A stretch of DNA of 64,000 nt from NCBI GenBank assembly GCA_017590115.1, contig JAGGNK010015114.1:2177307-2241306 (forward strand), written 5' to 3'. Origin of the DNA: Montifringilla adamsi (taxonomy: Eukaryota > Chordata > Aves > Passeriformes > Passeridae). Made by a program: the position numbers and the translations under genes. Shown here piece by piece: positions 12,621 to 27,400 of this stretch. The notes beneath the pieces are model-generated. The model saw nothing but the letters and a program-made list of their open reading frames with translations. It did not search any database and was not told the DNA's origin. Position 1 is the stretch's first letter, and each line of letters opens with the position of its first letter.

Positions 12621-15600
12621 TTAAAAATGTACAAACCCAGTATCACACTTCAAAGTGTGATGTTGTCTTCCAGTAGAAGTTCTAGACATTGGCCGTCCTC
12701 ATTATTAGGACAGTCTGCATGACAGAAATCTCCTCTTGATCACATCATTGTTTTACTACTAAAAGAAGATAATTATCAGTAGCACTAGTATTAAGAATTG
12801 CCAAAGTGGGGATAGGCCCTGATATTTTAAAACCTTTGATGCCTTTGATAATTGAACAGGAACATTCCTCTTTTGCCAAATCTGTTGTGTTCTCCCCACT
12901 GCACGCAGCTCATAGCTTTCACCAAGTCGAGTGATCCCACCTCACAGTAAAATATTATCTCAATATACTCAATAAAATATGCATGTACCCAAAACTGAGA
13001 ATATTAGCCAGAAACTGGCTGTCAAAATTACTCCCTCCCTCTGGAAGCAGGATGTTTTCTGGTAGTTATGAATTTTCAGGTGGCTCCATTCAGTGACACT
13101 GGTTATGTTAATTTAACCTCTGCTCTCGTTAATTTATTCTCGCTTCCTTTTTGCTCTCTTAATTGCAGGTCTTAGGTTACTCATATCTGAAAACAAAGAG
13201 AAAAACAATAACAAGTCCAGAAAATGAAACAAGGCATTGGCAATGCTTCTGTGTACTTACCCTTAATCCTCCTTCTTTGGAGGGATAAAGCATACTTGTT
13301 CAGTAGCTGGCATCCGTGTTAATTGTATTTTTTAAAACCTAATTTCAAGATACACAGAAATTAGTTATTCTCTGTCTGTATTATAGATTGAAAGGATCCA
13401 AGCCCTGGGCCATTCCAGAGATTAAAGCTGATCTACTACACTCTGCCAGGCTCTCAGTATTTAAAGTCAGCAAGTACAAGGCCTGGAAGCAGCAACACTT
13501 CAGATTTCAAAGTTTTATCACCTTTCGTAATTGTAACTAGTTCCATTTAATTTGTGTGCAGTTTCCAACCAAAATCTTTTAGGAGATTTATTTATTCAGA
13601 CTGTTACATTTTTTATTTTGGAAATACAGAACTGTCAATATTTGAATGCCTAACTCATGTTTACTTTCACTGCACTTATGGATTTTCTCTAATGGGACTT
13701 TTGATGCAAATATTTTAGTTTAGGGTTGCTTAGTGTCTGCAGGAATTTTTACTTCAATTAGTCTGTCTTAGTAACCTCTAAGTTACAGTTTCTTGATAAT
13801 TTATATTAATTAAGAAATCTGTATTGTTAGAACAATCAATATATAAAAATAAAAAAATAAAACCAATTTTATATCATTTAGGTACTTCAGATAGGATTAT
13901 TTTTTAATTCTTCTCTATGAACTCAAGTAAAAAATACTAAATATTTCCCCTTTCACAAAGACATGGATGGGATTTGCAAACATATTGCTTAACTTCATGG
14001 TCTCAATGAGCAGGCTGAGGGAAGTGAAACTGTACATTTACCATCAGCACTCTGTGGTACAAAACAATATGGAAATACATATTGTTACAGGCTGTCTTTC
14101 TGAATGAACACCTTGGGTCTGACACTCAAAGGCCACACAGAGCCTCTGGCACAAATGAGAGAACAGAATGGAAATGGCTTTTTCATATGTTTTCCCAGTT
14201 CCAGGACTCTCTTCATTATATTATCTTGGAAGTTTGGCAGCAGAAATTTTTAGCTTTGTTCAGAGTTTGAAACTGGGAGTGGAGAGAGCAGAGGAAGAAA
14301 CACGAAGTCACTTTGTGATCCAGCAAATGAATTACTAACAGAATGCCATCCCCTTGAGAGATGAGACAACTGGGCCACGACAGGAGAACAATGTCCCAGT
14401 CAGACTCAGCCTGGACAACACTGCTCAAGTCTGAGACAAAGAGTGATAGTGACCATACTGATTGTTATGTTGGCTCCTGTTCAAAAAAGAAAACTTGGAG
14501 CTATTTTAGAGTTTGAATAGCACCTCTTTCAAACAACCAAGCACAAACATTTGTTTGGCTCATTCGCGAAGAGATTGTGGGGAATCTTCCACTCCTCTCT
14601 TCTTAACAAACAAGTCTCTGTGTGAAAAAAATTTACCAAGCAGCATGCACAGCCCTGAGAACAGCACAGAACAGACTGATTCAAATGCTTTACAAAGCCA
14701 CCAAGAGCTGGCTTTTCTCTTTCTCTTGTGATAAGACAGGAACATTTTTATGAACCCTGGAATGAGGGAACAAACATAAATGCCACATTCCTCTCTTCAG
14801 GCTCCTTGCTGCTTTCTGTTATGAGCATTTTTGGTTAACTGGTGAAATTAAGACCTGCTGTAAAGAACATAGATGGCATTAGGGTACTTGATAATCTCAA
14901 GCAGATGGATACACTTCTTCCAGTTCAGAGATGAACTGAGTCCCATCCTATGTACCCACCAAATTCCTAAATAAAATTTGTGCTGCTTCAAAGACCAAGC
15001 CCTGTAAACAATACTTGGATAAGAATAAAGGCAGGAGGAAGGAAATTGTTTTTAGCAGTTACTACGAGCATGTTCATGTGACCAGCGCTTAATTAGGTTG
15101 TGCCATGGTTCTAATCTGACGCTTCCTTCACGGAGAATGTTACCTGATTTTCTGTTGGAAAGCTCAAAAAGCCTTCATGTCTGAAAAAATAACTTTATCA
15201 TTCTACCTGGTTCATATGTGCTCTCACTCAGGTGTGCTCTTTGGCAGCTCAGTGTCAGCAACCTCAGGGGTACCTGCGTGTACTCCTTTACAATTTTTGT
15301 ATGACTGCTAATTCTTCAATTCAAATACTCTTTTGCAAGAGAAATACCACTTCCAGACAAGCTACAAATCTCTTGCCCTGGATTTGTACCTCTATGCATT
15401 GACAGATGAGGGCTGGCCTCTACTGAATGGCCAGTTCAGCAGTCCACATGCAGTGACTGTGGTGTGTCCTCTCTTTGAGAGTCCTTAATATTTCATCAGG
15501 ATTTCACATAGAATTCAGACTGCAAGAGCTGCCCAAGGGAAACAAACACCCACAATTTATGTTTTCAGGGCACTTTAAATCCTTCTGGTAACTATGAAAA

Positions 15601-18600
15601 CCTTGGCCTTTGTAATTACTGTTTTTCTGTACTTAGGAAAACTGAGAGAAGAAACCTTGTTCTGAGTAAAAGTCAGCACAAGCTTTGCTGTTGATTTCAA
15701 TGGCACCAAGAATTCACTCAAACCTGGCTGACTTGGACCACAGGTTTATAATCATGGGGCAGCATTTTCTATAGACACAGAAACCACTCAAGGCAGTAAT
15801 ACCCTGTTATTTGAGTTCTGCCCATTGAGACAGCTACGCTTGTCTGATTGCTTATGCCATGCTCAAGTCCATTGTTATCTGCTTTCTAGACAGGGTCTGA
15901 ATTGAACATCCCACATGGACAGACCCCATTAGGTAACCCCAGACTACTCTGTTCTCAGTGTTGCTGTTCTGAAACTCCTTTGCAAGTTATTCTCCCCCAT
16001 GCAGTCCATGGCACTCACATGCCTTCTTCCATAAATATCAAAATGCACCCAAATTTGCATACCTTTGCATATGTATCTTCATGCATATACTTTTAAGAGA
16101 AATAAAATACAGAAAACACTGCAAATCTTGATTTTCCTGCTTCTTAAAAATACCATCAATTGCAAACACTTTTACTGTGTCTTAGAACTGGTCAATTTAC
16201 TTAGTATTTGTTAATAAAAAGTATTAACAAGAGACAAGCATGGGTTTGAATCTACATTTGTAAAGGTAACAGGCCAAGAACTTCTCAAATGAGAAATTAC
16301 TGAACTAGTTTAAACAAAATAAACTAAAATAAGCACACCCCGGAGACAGTCCAGCTGAAACTTTCCTTTAAAACATCTGGGAGTGCTCAGTACCTGGCAA
16401 TTTCCAGTCAATTTGCCAGAAGGAATTAGCAGCTGTGCTTTCACTGTGCATCTCAAATGCATAAAATCCATCCATAAATGGGCATTAAGACAAGTAAAAA
16501 CATTAAGAATTGCAGGAGGCAAAAAAACCCATTAAAGGAAAGTTCTATATTGAGTAGTATTGAGAAAATCATAGTTTTAACAAACTTAATATGATGCACT
16601 GGGAAAACAGTCAAGTGAAGCAATATATAGAAAATGTAGTTATCTTTCACTTTCTTCCTTCCTGTACTAACAATGAGCATGAAGAAAGCTGTGGGACATG
16701 ATGCATCAACCACCTGCAGATAGTCACCCACAGCAACAGACTTTCAGTCTGTTTATCAGGAGGATCTTGCACCACCTATGAGCCACAAAGGTAAACATTT
16801 CTTGTGGCAAAAGCATCAAAGCCAGACAAGTACCAACAGTAAAGCTCACAGGGTTTAAGATAAATGCAGCTTTAGGCTTAGCACAGAATCACTGCCAGAA
16901 ATATCCCATCCTGAACAAAATACCTAGTTAAGAGTTCAAACAGGTAATACAGCTGTCCTTACTGTACTTCCACAATTAGATTAGATAGTTTTATCCTGTT
17001 TCCTGTTTTGAAAAGTGCCCATCCTCCACCCTTCTCTTGGCATGAATGAAAAAGTTCTAATCTGCCATGTTAAGCCCATTCCCACTGCCACTTTCTTTAA
17101 TCGTGTGCATGCAGCTCAGCACACGTACCTGCCCACAATATTTTACTGCTTTCCTACTGTTTTATAGGGCCTCGCTGACACCTAACAAAGTCAGCTGCAA
17201 TTTAAAATGCATGAAGATGTCATTATTCATCAGAAATATATTTAACCTTTACATTAAATAAGAGGCTGAGTAAACTACAAATATGTTTTCCATCCTCTAC
17301 CTGGGACAATTCCAGTTCACTGCTTTAACCTTTCAGAATTGCCTAGTGTATTTTTAAATGCATTTTATAGCAAAAAGAAAATTTTGCAGACAGTAGTACA
17401 CTTAAATATTTATTTAGCTCACACATCATTCTGGCATTCACTGAACAGTAAGTAGCAATGAAAAACACTGCTTACATTATTCATTAGATGCAAGAAGGGG
17501 AGTGGAGCTCAGGAAATGCCACCCTGTGCTAATCTCTGGATCAGGGATTTAGCAAGCTACTCACAGTTGAGCAGGTTTTCCTGCTAACAGATGGTTGTAT
17601 ATCAGACCTTCAAGTAACAAATGTCAGTCCTGAGTGCACACCAACACTTCGAATGAGGGCCCTAGTTTCCATAAGCAGTATTTTAAGCTTCCTCAAATTT
17701 GTAACTTAACTTGTTTATGCTACTTAATCTTGGGGCTACATGGAAACTCGGGAGGGTTAATACAACACACAGCTTTGTTATGCAGGTGTTAGCCAAAAGC
17801 ACTGCTTTTTGCCTGTGTACTCTAGGTCCACACAGCACCTACAGATCTTAACCTTCAGGAATGTGAGAGAGGCACCCCTCTCACAAGAATTACTAGAAAT
17901 AATGTGTAGGAAACAGGAAATACCTCTAAGAAAGCACTGAGAAACACATCAACTTGCAGTTTAATGAAGAGGGTCCCTTGAAAGTTCAGCGCACTTCAAA
18001 CTCCAGAGTTTTCTATTGCAGCAGTGAGATGAAACACGTTTCCTCTGGTTACCTTTAGCACTAGGATACAGTGTTCACACAGCAACTGAGAGAAAGACCA
18101 GGAGGTGTTGTGAACATGGATGTGAGGCAAATGTGCTACAGCAGTTGTCTCCAGACAAATCTGATTCATGCTTTAATGCCACCACTTTTAAGACAGAAAC
18201 TAGGATTATAAAAAGTAACCCATTTCTTGATCAGTTACAAAAGATACGTCCAGTTGCTCTGAAAGACATTTGATTAATAGAACATTCCTCAGCATTTCAA
18301 AGGTTAAAATAACAAATTGAAGAAGAACAAGGTAATTGCTCTGGTGGAATAAGGGCTAGGGGTTTTTTTAATCTTTAAAGAGAGAAAAGAATTTCAAAGC
18401 TCCAGACGTTTTTCTGCATTAACCTCCAGCTTCTCCCTTGCAATGCTGATAGATAATAAATTACAGTACTTAATGCTTCCAGAAGGTTGAGAGGGGGAAT
18501 TAAACTGTAACAGATCATTTGCCTTTTTGAAGCATCATCTTGCAGAAACACAGTGATGCATCTGGAGGATCAGGTTGACTTTTACTGAAGTCCCACCACC

Positions 18601-21386
18601 TGGAAGTCTCTGTTGCTCTGGGCCAGCATGGTGCTTGTCACTATCAGAGAACAAGTTCACCTCCTTGCATTTGTTTTTAAAAAGGTTTCCAGTCAAAGGC
18701 TCTCACACTGTGAACTGCTGAGCTCTCCACTAGCAAGGCAGTATGAATTACATTCCTGATATTATATTGCTCTCCAAACAAACACTCAAAGCTAAAGCCA
18801 CTGGTGGCCAATGCCAGTGTTCCACCTGTGATTACATTTTCACTTTTGCTTTTCCTGCACTTTGGAATGTCATTCCTCAAATGATGCCACCGCAGCAGAG
18901 AAATCTCAACAGTAAGGTACAAATCCACAAGAGCAAAAGGATTTGAATCTAATCCAACAGCTCCATAAACAATTTTCAAAGTTTTGGGCAGAATTTTTGT
19001 AGATTTTTTTTTGTTTGCTTTTCTTAGCTCTGTCAAAGTGACAAATTAATTATTTGCATAACTGTTCCCATAGAGCAGGCACGTATTTTAGTTAACCTGA
19101 CTAAAGGCACCATCTGGACCAGAAGAACAATTTGTTTCATCACAAGTGTTATGAGAACAGTTGAGAGAAAATCCTAATTTATACACAAGGCAAGTCCAAT
19201 TTTGAAATAATTTCTCTAGAATTTATCAGATACAAATTTAAAGTAAGGATGGCACACTTGGTGCAATCACTTGAATACCAATAAGCTGTAATGTTTTTCC
19301 AGTGCCATATTAGTTGAAATTAAGGAACAAGTTTGACTAGAATTTTCAGATACATTTATTTCCTGTGGGATTTTAATGTCATGTAATAGGAGATGCTATA
19401 AAAGGAAATGTGTCTTAATGCATTAGCTGTTACGTTACCTTTGTTTCAAATGAGTACATTTTTTAGGTTTCACAACAACAAGCAAAAAATAAAACCCAGA
19501 AAAGAAAAATGGTGCCAGAACATGCCTGGCCAGGAGGCTGTGAGGACTATGTCTTCCTTCCTCAGATCTCCCAAGTATTTCCACACAGCTGTCATATCCT
19601 AGCATGCAAGTATCCTAAACACAAGTATCCTTTGCACTTCAGAATTACTCAGGAGGACGCTCGTCCCACCTTGGGTCAGATACGGGATTGATCAGGTTGC
19701 TCAGGTCACACTAAGCTCTTAGTGCTTTCTGCAGTAAAATCAGTATTGCAAAAACATCAGTAACCAGCTAGTTGGCATTTGTAACCTTTTGAATCCTTAT
19801 TTTATTATGAACAATGAGAAACTAGGCAGTCCTAAAGGAAAAAGAGGATGAGAGAATTTCAGTTCCACAGCATACCAGGGAGTGGATGGTTTGGGTAATG
19901 TTACTGAACGCTGCATTGTTTCTGCTGTGTCTCAAACTGTAACCAGCAGAACTATTGCTCCATTTTCATTGTTGCCCTCAATCACTTTCAAGTGTGCACA
20001 ACATGGAGACTTCATAAAAATTCACATCCAGCATTTCACTATCCCCTGCCAGAGGTTTTATTATGCTAATCATAAATCTTATATGTTAGCTAGCACTTGT
20101 GCTAATAGATTTTCCCCTAAAATTATATCTCCCATTCCTTTCCAGATTCTTTTTAATTATTTTCAAATTAGCATTATTATTCCTTCCTGATGCATAGTTC
20201 TGCTATTTCAAGTGAGATTTAAATTTCATTCCTGGGATCAGTCTTCGGACGAAAACACCTCTTGGAAGGTTTCACTATCAAATGTGAACTTAGTTTTGTT
20301 TCACATTACAGGCTTTTAAGATGTAGGTACTGACCCTACAGTTCACACTAAACCTTTTTGCCTCTAAGAAATGAAGACTTTAAAAGTGTATATTTTTCAC
20401 ACCTCTCTGCCATATTCTTTCCTAATTTGTCTTGGTTCCATAGAGGCTTGGCCATTCCAGAAAAAGTGAGGTTTGGTCATAATATAAGACATTTCAACTA
20501 TGTTTGCTATGTCCAACTCTGTTCACTGTAGATAAAGCAAAACAGGATGGCAAAACACAGGTTCAACACTCAGAGGAAACTGTCTTGAGTTGGCTGAAGG
20601 ATCATTTCAAGTTATTTCTAATTTTACCTTCCCTTGCCTTCAACCAATGTAGCATTAGCCTGTCTAATGATGTGGAAGTAGTTGGCAGGAACAGACCAGG
20701 TGACAGCCTGCTTTGATCCCCTGCTCTTTGGCAAGCCTCAGAGATGCATTGAACTCAGTGACTTCACTTTTACAGGGTTTTCAAAACTTTGTGTGACAGC
20801 ACTCTCATTGTTTAAATAGCAATATTCTGGCTCTGCATGGAGGAGTGGCATTAATATCACCCCTTGATTACTCTTCCAAAATTGAATCAGCATATTGGAA
20901 ATAGATTACAATCACCCAAAGGTCCTGTCGCCAGCTTCTGAGCTATATGAAACCACTGAATCTATCTGTAATTCCCAGACAGGTTGTTACATCCCTGTGG
21001 GTTATTTCCTATTTTATGCCTACACAGGAAAACAACCAAGACCTACTCTGAAACACCACCAAAATTCAGTCTGAAGTGGTTTCTCCTCTGTTTCAGAAAA
21101 TACTGTATTTTACAATTTGTCAAGCTTGTACATCAGAAAGGATAGTACACCTGCATGAGTACATCATACAGGTCACTTAATTCAGACTAATTTCAAACAA
21201 GTGATGTCAACTTACATCATATGCAAATAAAAATAGAAAGATGAAGAGCTTAATCTGAAATTTCAAGTAAGAATCCTGGAAATAATGAAGCACTTGATAT
21301 CATAAAGAATTTTCTTTTTCATCTGTATAAATTACCATTTTTCAAAATTTATCACTTTCCAAAAAAAGAAATAGTCCTTTGTCAAC
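12621..21386. other. AT-rich non-coding stretch, 8.8 kb
   Basis: No recognisable gene, transposon or RNA gene over almost 9 kb. The longest open frame (119 codons, 18677-19036 minus) has no domain or splice context that I can support. One acceptable minus-strand donor (complement of the sequence around 13256-13261) has no partner acceptor. Scattered TAATTA- and ATGCTAAT-type words occur, for example around 15090 and 20060, but words this short are expected by chance in AT-rich DNA. Confidence 0.6.
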
Positions 21387-21445
21387 ATTGTAATAACATC
21401 TAGTAAGATGTTATTACATCATTGTAATCTTATCTAGTAAGATTA
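21387..21445. repeat. Twin hairpins in a duplicated 30-34 bp unit
   Basis: GTAATAACATCT (21390-21401) pairs perfectly with AGATGTTATTAC (21406-21417) around the loop AGTA. Immediately downstream TAATCTT (21425-21431) pairs with AAGATTA (21439-21445). The two hairpins are related: CATTGTAAT plus ATCTAGTAAGAT occurs in both, about 34 bp apart, so this looks like a tandem duplication of a hairpin that has since diverged while keeping complementarity within each arm pair. Confidence 0.85.
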
Positions 21446-24400
21446 AGAGGATTGTAGTGATACCCAGGTAGCGGGATAGTCTCCTGTGAGCTTCAGGCAC
21501 CTCCTTGGCCCCAAGAGGCACAGGTCCTGTGTTTTCCATGAAGGGATGGGGCTCCCAAGTGTGCTCCCCTTGGCTGAGTGCAGGGAGGTGTCTCATTAAA
21601 CCTCTGCACTGCTCTCATGGAAGCTCTCAACAGAACGCCAGTCCCAGACACATCAGCACGTGCACCATCCTCTCCTCCCTGGTTTTTCTGTGACAAACAT
21701 TTAACTGTAACTAATCATCAGATAAGGCAGGGTTTACCAGGTTGCAATTTTCTAACTTGCCTCTAAAGATGCCCATATCATCTGTCTCAATATCTAATTA
21801 TGTTTCTTGACACGCACTTAGTCTCCTTGGTGTTTTCAGCAGCTGCACTGCAAATCCCTCTCAGGATTACAAATTACTCAAAAACAAACAGTACCTTATT
21901 TTGTAAAACAGGTTCCCAGATTAAAAATATATATATTAACAAATAAAATAATTTTAGTTTAAAGGTAACTTGTTAAGGTGAAGAATATTCTTGTGGGCTT
22001 TTGTGTCCACTTTCCTGTGAAACAAAGATTTAAGTGCCTTTCCTTTTTACCCACCTTCATTCACTTTTAGACAAACTGCTTTTGCTGGTGGCATGAGGGA
22101 GGACAGTGATTCTGGCAATGCCAGTGAAATAAGCTGAATTTTGAACAATTGAGCAGTGAAGACATTGGAGGCAGTGTGCCTGCAATTCTTCAGTTTCCGT
22201 AAACCTCTATCACTTTAGGTCTGCTTTAGGAGAGAGGGGAAATCATAGTTTCTCAGTCAGTTTTGCAATTCCTCCCATAAGGATGGATGCTCCACAGCAT
22301 CTGACCGTAGGCAGAACAAAGCTGGCAGCTGCTGGACTGAAATGGTAACAAAACCTTCAGTGCCATCCCCAGCAGCAGAGTCCGAGGTACCATGACTGCT
22401 GCCAGATGACAACTGTACTCATCCTTCCCCCTTCCAGCCTGCTGTGACACCAACCACTGCGGAGCAGCATCTGGAAATTACAATGCAGGGGGTGCTTAAG
22501 GAGAGACTAGGGGCACTCATCTCCCACCACCAGGATGGTTTTCCTGCATGGGCACATGAAACCTTGTTTGTCTGAGGCCAGAGGGAAACAGGAACCATGT
22601 TTGTAAAAAGCACAAGGAGATAAAGGCTTAAGTGTCACTTTCTTTGGAAAAATGGGAGAAAAATGGCTTTCTTCCATAGCACCCTCAACAGAGAGAGAGA
22701 TTTATCTCTGCAGTGTTTTGTCAATTAGATTCAACAAGACCTGCAGAATTGTGCTACCCCAGGCACAAAAATACTGTTCTGCAATAAGCTACATCATGAT
22801 GTAATGTGCATATACAGATCCTACCTCCTTTTTCTATAGGAGACAAAATTCATGACAGTAGATTTTTTCTGGTTTATCTACAGAAAAGATAAAGTGAAAA
22901 TTATTTCCCTCCCTACTTCTCCTCTAGGGAGAAGGTGGCTGCCTTGGAGCATGATATTATCTCATTGGAATACCTGGTAGCTGATGCTATTAGCCTTTAT
23001 AAAGTAATAACATTTATTTTTCTGTGATCTAAAGGATCAGGATGGCTGCACTTTGAAAATACCACCTGGCATTCCTCTGTGATATTCTGTCTCTGTTGGG
23101 TTTGGTAACAGTGTAGGGTTTGGGTCTTTCTTCCATTGAAAGAAATACAGGTTATTAAAATTATGTAAGAGAGGCAAATTAATAAAATAAAAAGGCTGAG
23201 TCACTAAGATGAGACATGCGCTAACAGTCCTCAAGGTCTGGTGTCACGGTTGGCACATGCAAAGGGGAACACTGAGGTGAAAGGAAGTGCAATGACAGAA
23301 AATAAAGACGTAACATTTAGCTTCAATTTATGCTTTGAAAATGGAAACCACAGAAATGTTGCACTTTAGAGAGCAAACACGCTATTACCTTGCTACTGAC
23401 CTCTGCATGGAGGTGCTGAGAAATTCCATACTTGAAAAGGATGAAATTGGCAATAGTGATTTAGGATCATTCAATAATTAGTACTTAAGAAAAACATTTT
23501 TTCTTGAGAGCTTTCAATTAACGACGAGAAAAAGATTAGAGCAAAAATTATTCAAATCAGTAATATGATACTTTGGAACAGAAATGGGATGTGTTTTTAC
23601 TTGTGGAAAGTCAGGCATGTCCTTGGTTCTAACTGTAATTCTAGTATTGGAAAAGACAAGAGCAAAAGATAGAGAGCACAACTCAAGAATATTCCGGGCC
23701 AAGAAATAAATAAGCAGGTATTGATATGCAAACTTCTGAGAAGAAAATATCTGTATAGAATTTAGAAACATAATATAATGAACTGTTAATTCTAACAAAA
23801 CTTATTTGCCACTGAAAGGTTACCCCAGAGTGACCATATCACATTCCTAGGATACTGTGTCCAGATTATCTCAGCTTCCCACCTCTGAATCCTCATACCC
23901 AAAGCCTCACTCACTGACTTGGCTCTTGTGCTAGCAGGCACTGCTGCAGCTCTGGCTCACCAAAGTTAACACTCACCAGTCTCAAACAGAGATCTCCATC
24001 TCTTTTTATCATAAATCAAATCTTTCTCCTCTGGTCCTTATACTGACTTCTAATAGTTTTTCACTGACTCCTATCTGCAATTTCTCTGTGTCTCTACTCC
24101 ATCCACTTTACTGTGGTGACTCCCAAGCCTTTCTGAAACTCTTCTTTTATTGTTCTATAGCATATGCTATTGCTCCTTGGAAGACTGAGAAGATCTCCTG
24201 AACAACTAATAAAGGCACAAGGCTGTTCATCTTCACATAGCCACTCTCTCATGATGTCTTTTCATATAAAACTGTAAGGCAAAAATCAGAGCAGTGCAGG
24301 AAGGGAATCCATCATCAACACTGCTAGGAGTATGAATCCACCCCATTTAATTTTACAAGCTATTGTGAAAACACAAGACTATCAAGACCACTGGGTTTTG

Positions 24401-27400
24401 GTGCTTTTCTCCACAGATATTTTTTTAGTCCTCTCTTCAGTTAATGCACCCTGCAGGCCAAGACCCATGTGCTTGCCCAAGTGACAGACTCAGCATTGCC
24501 TGGCACATGCAAAATTCACAGACCAAGGAGAGTTTGGAGCACTTCATGTTGAAGTGATTTATGGCGTGAGTATTTCACAAACTGTGCTTAAACTTTTTAA
24601 TAAAACAGCCAGAGCATTCACATAATTAAGCCAAATGTCACTTCCAGGAGGTTTCCAAGTCAGGGAGATTGGTTTTATAGCAGACACTCATGCAGTGTTC
24701 CCAACCTCATTCTCCCTTTTTCAGGATGTGTTCATACATGTCCAGAAACTCATTGCTTGCTTTTAACCTAAATGCATTTTTCTTCTTCACTGTTTTCCAA
24801 GTGTGTAAATCTGTTCATTACCTTATATAATTTATTGCCTTCCTTGAATACTGCATTGTTTAGCAGCTTTTTGGTACCCTTTCTGATTTTAGACCTCTTT
24901 TTAACACTTCACCTCCTTCTCAGAGCTTCAGTCACTGCAGCCAAAACACAGAAACTCCCTCTTCACCCATGATGCATTTCCCCCCGCTTCAGCCATCTTC
25001 ACTGTTTCAGAGATGACACTCCCTCCTAACCAACCAGCTACTTCCATAGCTGAAAACAGGCCCCCAGTGCTGAGCACTGTGGTTCCCATCCCAAGGAATT
25101 CACACTTTCTCTCTAGATTTTAATTCCATCTTCAATGAAAAAGAAGACAAGCCTTTCACCTTTGCAGTGGTTTACCCAGCAGGCAGCCAAACATCACATG
25201 GCTGCTCGCTCACTCCCCACTGTGACAGGATGGGAGAGAACTGGGGAAAAAGCAATTGCTCACCACTAGCTCCTGAGCAGCAGCTCCTGGAGAGCTTTCC
25301 CAGGTTTGCTGGCAATATCATCTGCCTTCAGCTGCAAAGATAAAGTACCTCAGAAAATAGAGAGTTTGTTTGGCTGGCTCTGAGGAAAGCTCTGCATGTT
25401 CCAGAAGATGAACTGTACTTGGCTTCAAAGGATGCCACACGTGACTCTCCCCTTCTTTGACAGCACAGGTTGTTCCACACATTACACTGCTCATCAGTGC
25501 CAGTCAGGAATCAGTTTCCTTGCATTTAGTTTTACCCGGATTCAAGTAACAGAATCAGACACATTGGCAAGATTTGTGCACATGTAGCTGAAGAAAACCC
25601 ATATATCAAGTTTTCTATTCAGTTTGTTTCTTATATAATACTACTCAACTTTTTTTGAGATGAGGGAACAAGGACACAGAAAAGAGAAGACAAAAAACCT
25701 CCTGGCCAGATTCACATCATTTCTTATGCAAAAGTTACACGGGTCACCAAAAGGCAAAATTTTTTACCTGTATGTCATAAAGAGTTTTGTCCTTTCTCCT
25801 GCCCTTGTTTCCTAAATTGCTCCCAGCACAGCCATTGCCTGCCAGGGTGGTGCCTCCTCTGCCTCAGCCAGGCCAGGTGCCACCCTGGTGCAGGGCACAC
25901 ACGCAGACCAGGCTCAGCACAACAAGAGGGCTGGCTGGCATACAGACAATGCAGGAGCAGCTGCCTGAGCTCACAGTTGCCCAGTGTGGCTCCTAATCCT
26001 GCAAAGACATGTGGGATTGTTTGCAAGCCAAAGGAGTCCCTCACAATGGTGCCCTGGGCAGCACCTTAGCAAGAGGGAAGCTGTGTGAACACCTGCTCAT
26101 GTGTGTGTTCACTTGATTGATTCAAGGCTTCATTCACCAGTGAAAGTGCAAAATCAATTTCATATAAATTGGAACATACATACAAAACCTTAACACTGCC
26201 TAAAGATATATTTCCATTACTATGTTCTCTGTTTCTTTCAATCAGCTTAGTATTTATGGGGTGGCTGGAAAAGAATCCTATACATTATTTATAAACATTG
26301 ATTTTAAGCAAGTCATTCAATTCGTAACCATGAATTACCTAAGAAAATAGAGTGTTTATCTTATTTTTTCTCGCCAAAGAAAATTAGGTGTTTAATTATT
26401 GATGGGATTTTATTGTTGAATTCAGCAAACAGGTCCTTAAAAGTAAGAAAGGGGGACAGAGATAACTACCCATTGTACAGTTAAACAATGTCAATAATAA
26501 TTCCAGTGTTTTCTGCATTTCTTAATGTAAGGAAGTATTGGTGCTGGTTTAGAAAGAGAGCCGCATCTAATAAAAGCCAAATAGTCTCTCAGTCCAGTAT
26601 TTTCTGTATTTACATCTGAAAAAGGCTCATATTCACCAGAGGCCTTTATCTTCTGTGTAGAGCAGTTCTGCTCTGCAGATCACTAATTATGGCAACAGGC
26701 TGCACTGAAAAATGCAGATCAATTACTCAATGGCATTCTCTTACTGATATTGATTAGGCCATGCATTGTTTGACTACCCCTGTGATTCCTTCTGTCACAA
26801 GGAAATAGTTACACCCCTTCTGAAGGGCAGAGGAAACGGGATTCATGAAAATGAAATTACTTTGAGGTTTATAAAAACCCAATGTCACTTGAATGGAAAA
26901 TGGCCAATGACATACTTAAAGAGAAAAACACAATAAAACAGCACAGGCCCAGATCTTTGCTCTAACCATGCCACTCTGTAGTGAGATGATTTTGCATGGT
27001 ATCTACCATAGAAGCTAATGACCAGATCAAGAGTATCCAGGGATGCAACTCAGCCAAAGTACTGGCTTTCAAGCACTCTTTTAGATAATATTTTTTTTCC
27101 CCTTCAGTCTTGATCTCTTACATATTCACACAGCCCCTGTTTCAATTTCTTGCATTTTTGGTTACCCCCAGTTTTTTGTTATCCTTAACCTGTAAACATT
27201 GCCATCTTTTTTTTTTTTTGTCATATCTAGCCAAGAGTATACACAGTTGTTCTGCTAACACATTCTTCTGATTAATCTGTTGCTTTAGCAGTCCTTAAAA
27301 TGTCGGCTTTTTCATTACTGCAATATTTTTTACTCCATTAAAAAAAACTTACAACTATTAATTTTTATGGGTTATCAGTTACAATCCATTTATATCCAGG

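Noticed and set aside
13256..13325. Minus-strand exon ending in a good donor (complement of ACTTACCCTTAATCC)
   Set aside because: No polypyrimidine tract and acceptor upstream on the minus strand, and the open frame hits a stop before the donor.
18677..19036. 119-codon minus-strand open frame as a gene
   Set aside because: No recognisable domain, no splice borders, and one frame of this length is expected by chance in 64 kb.
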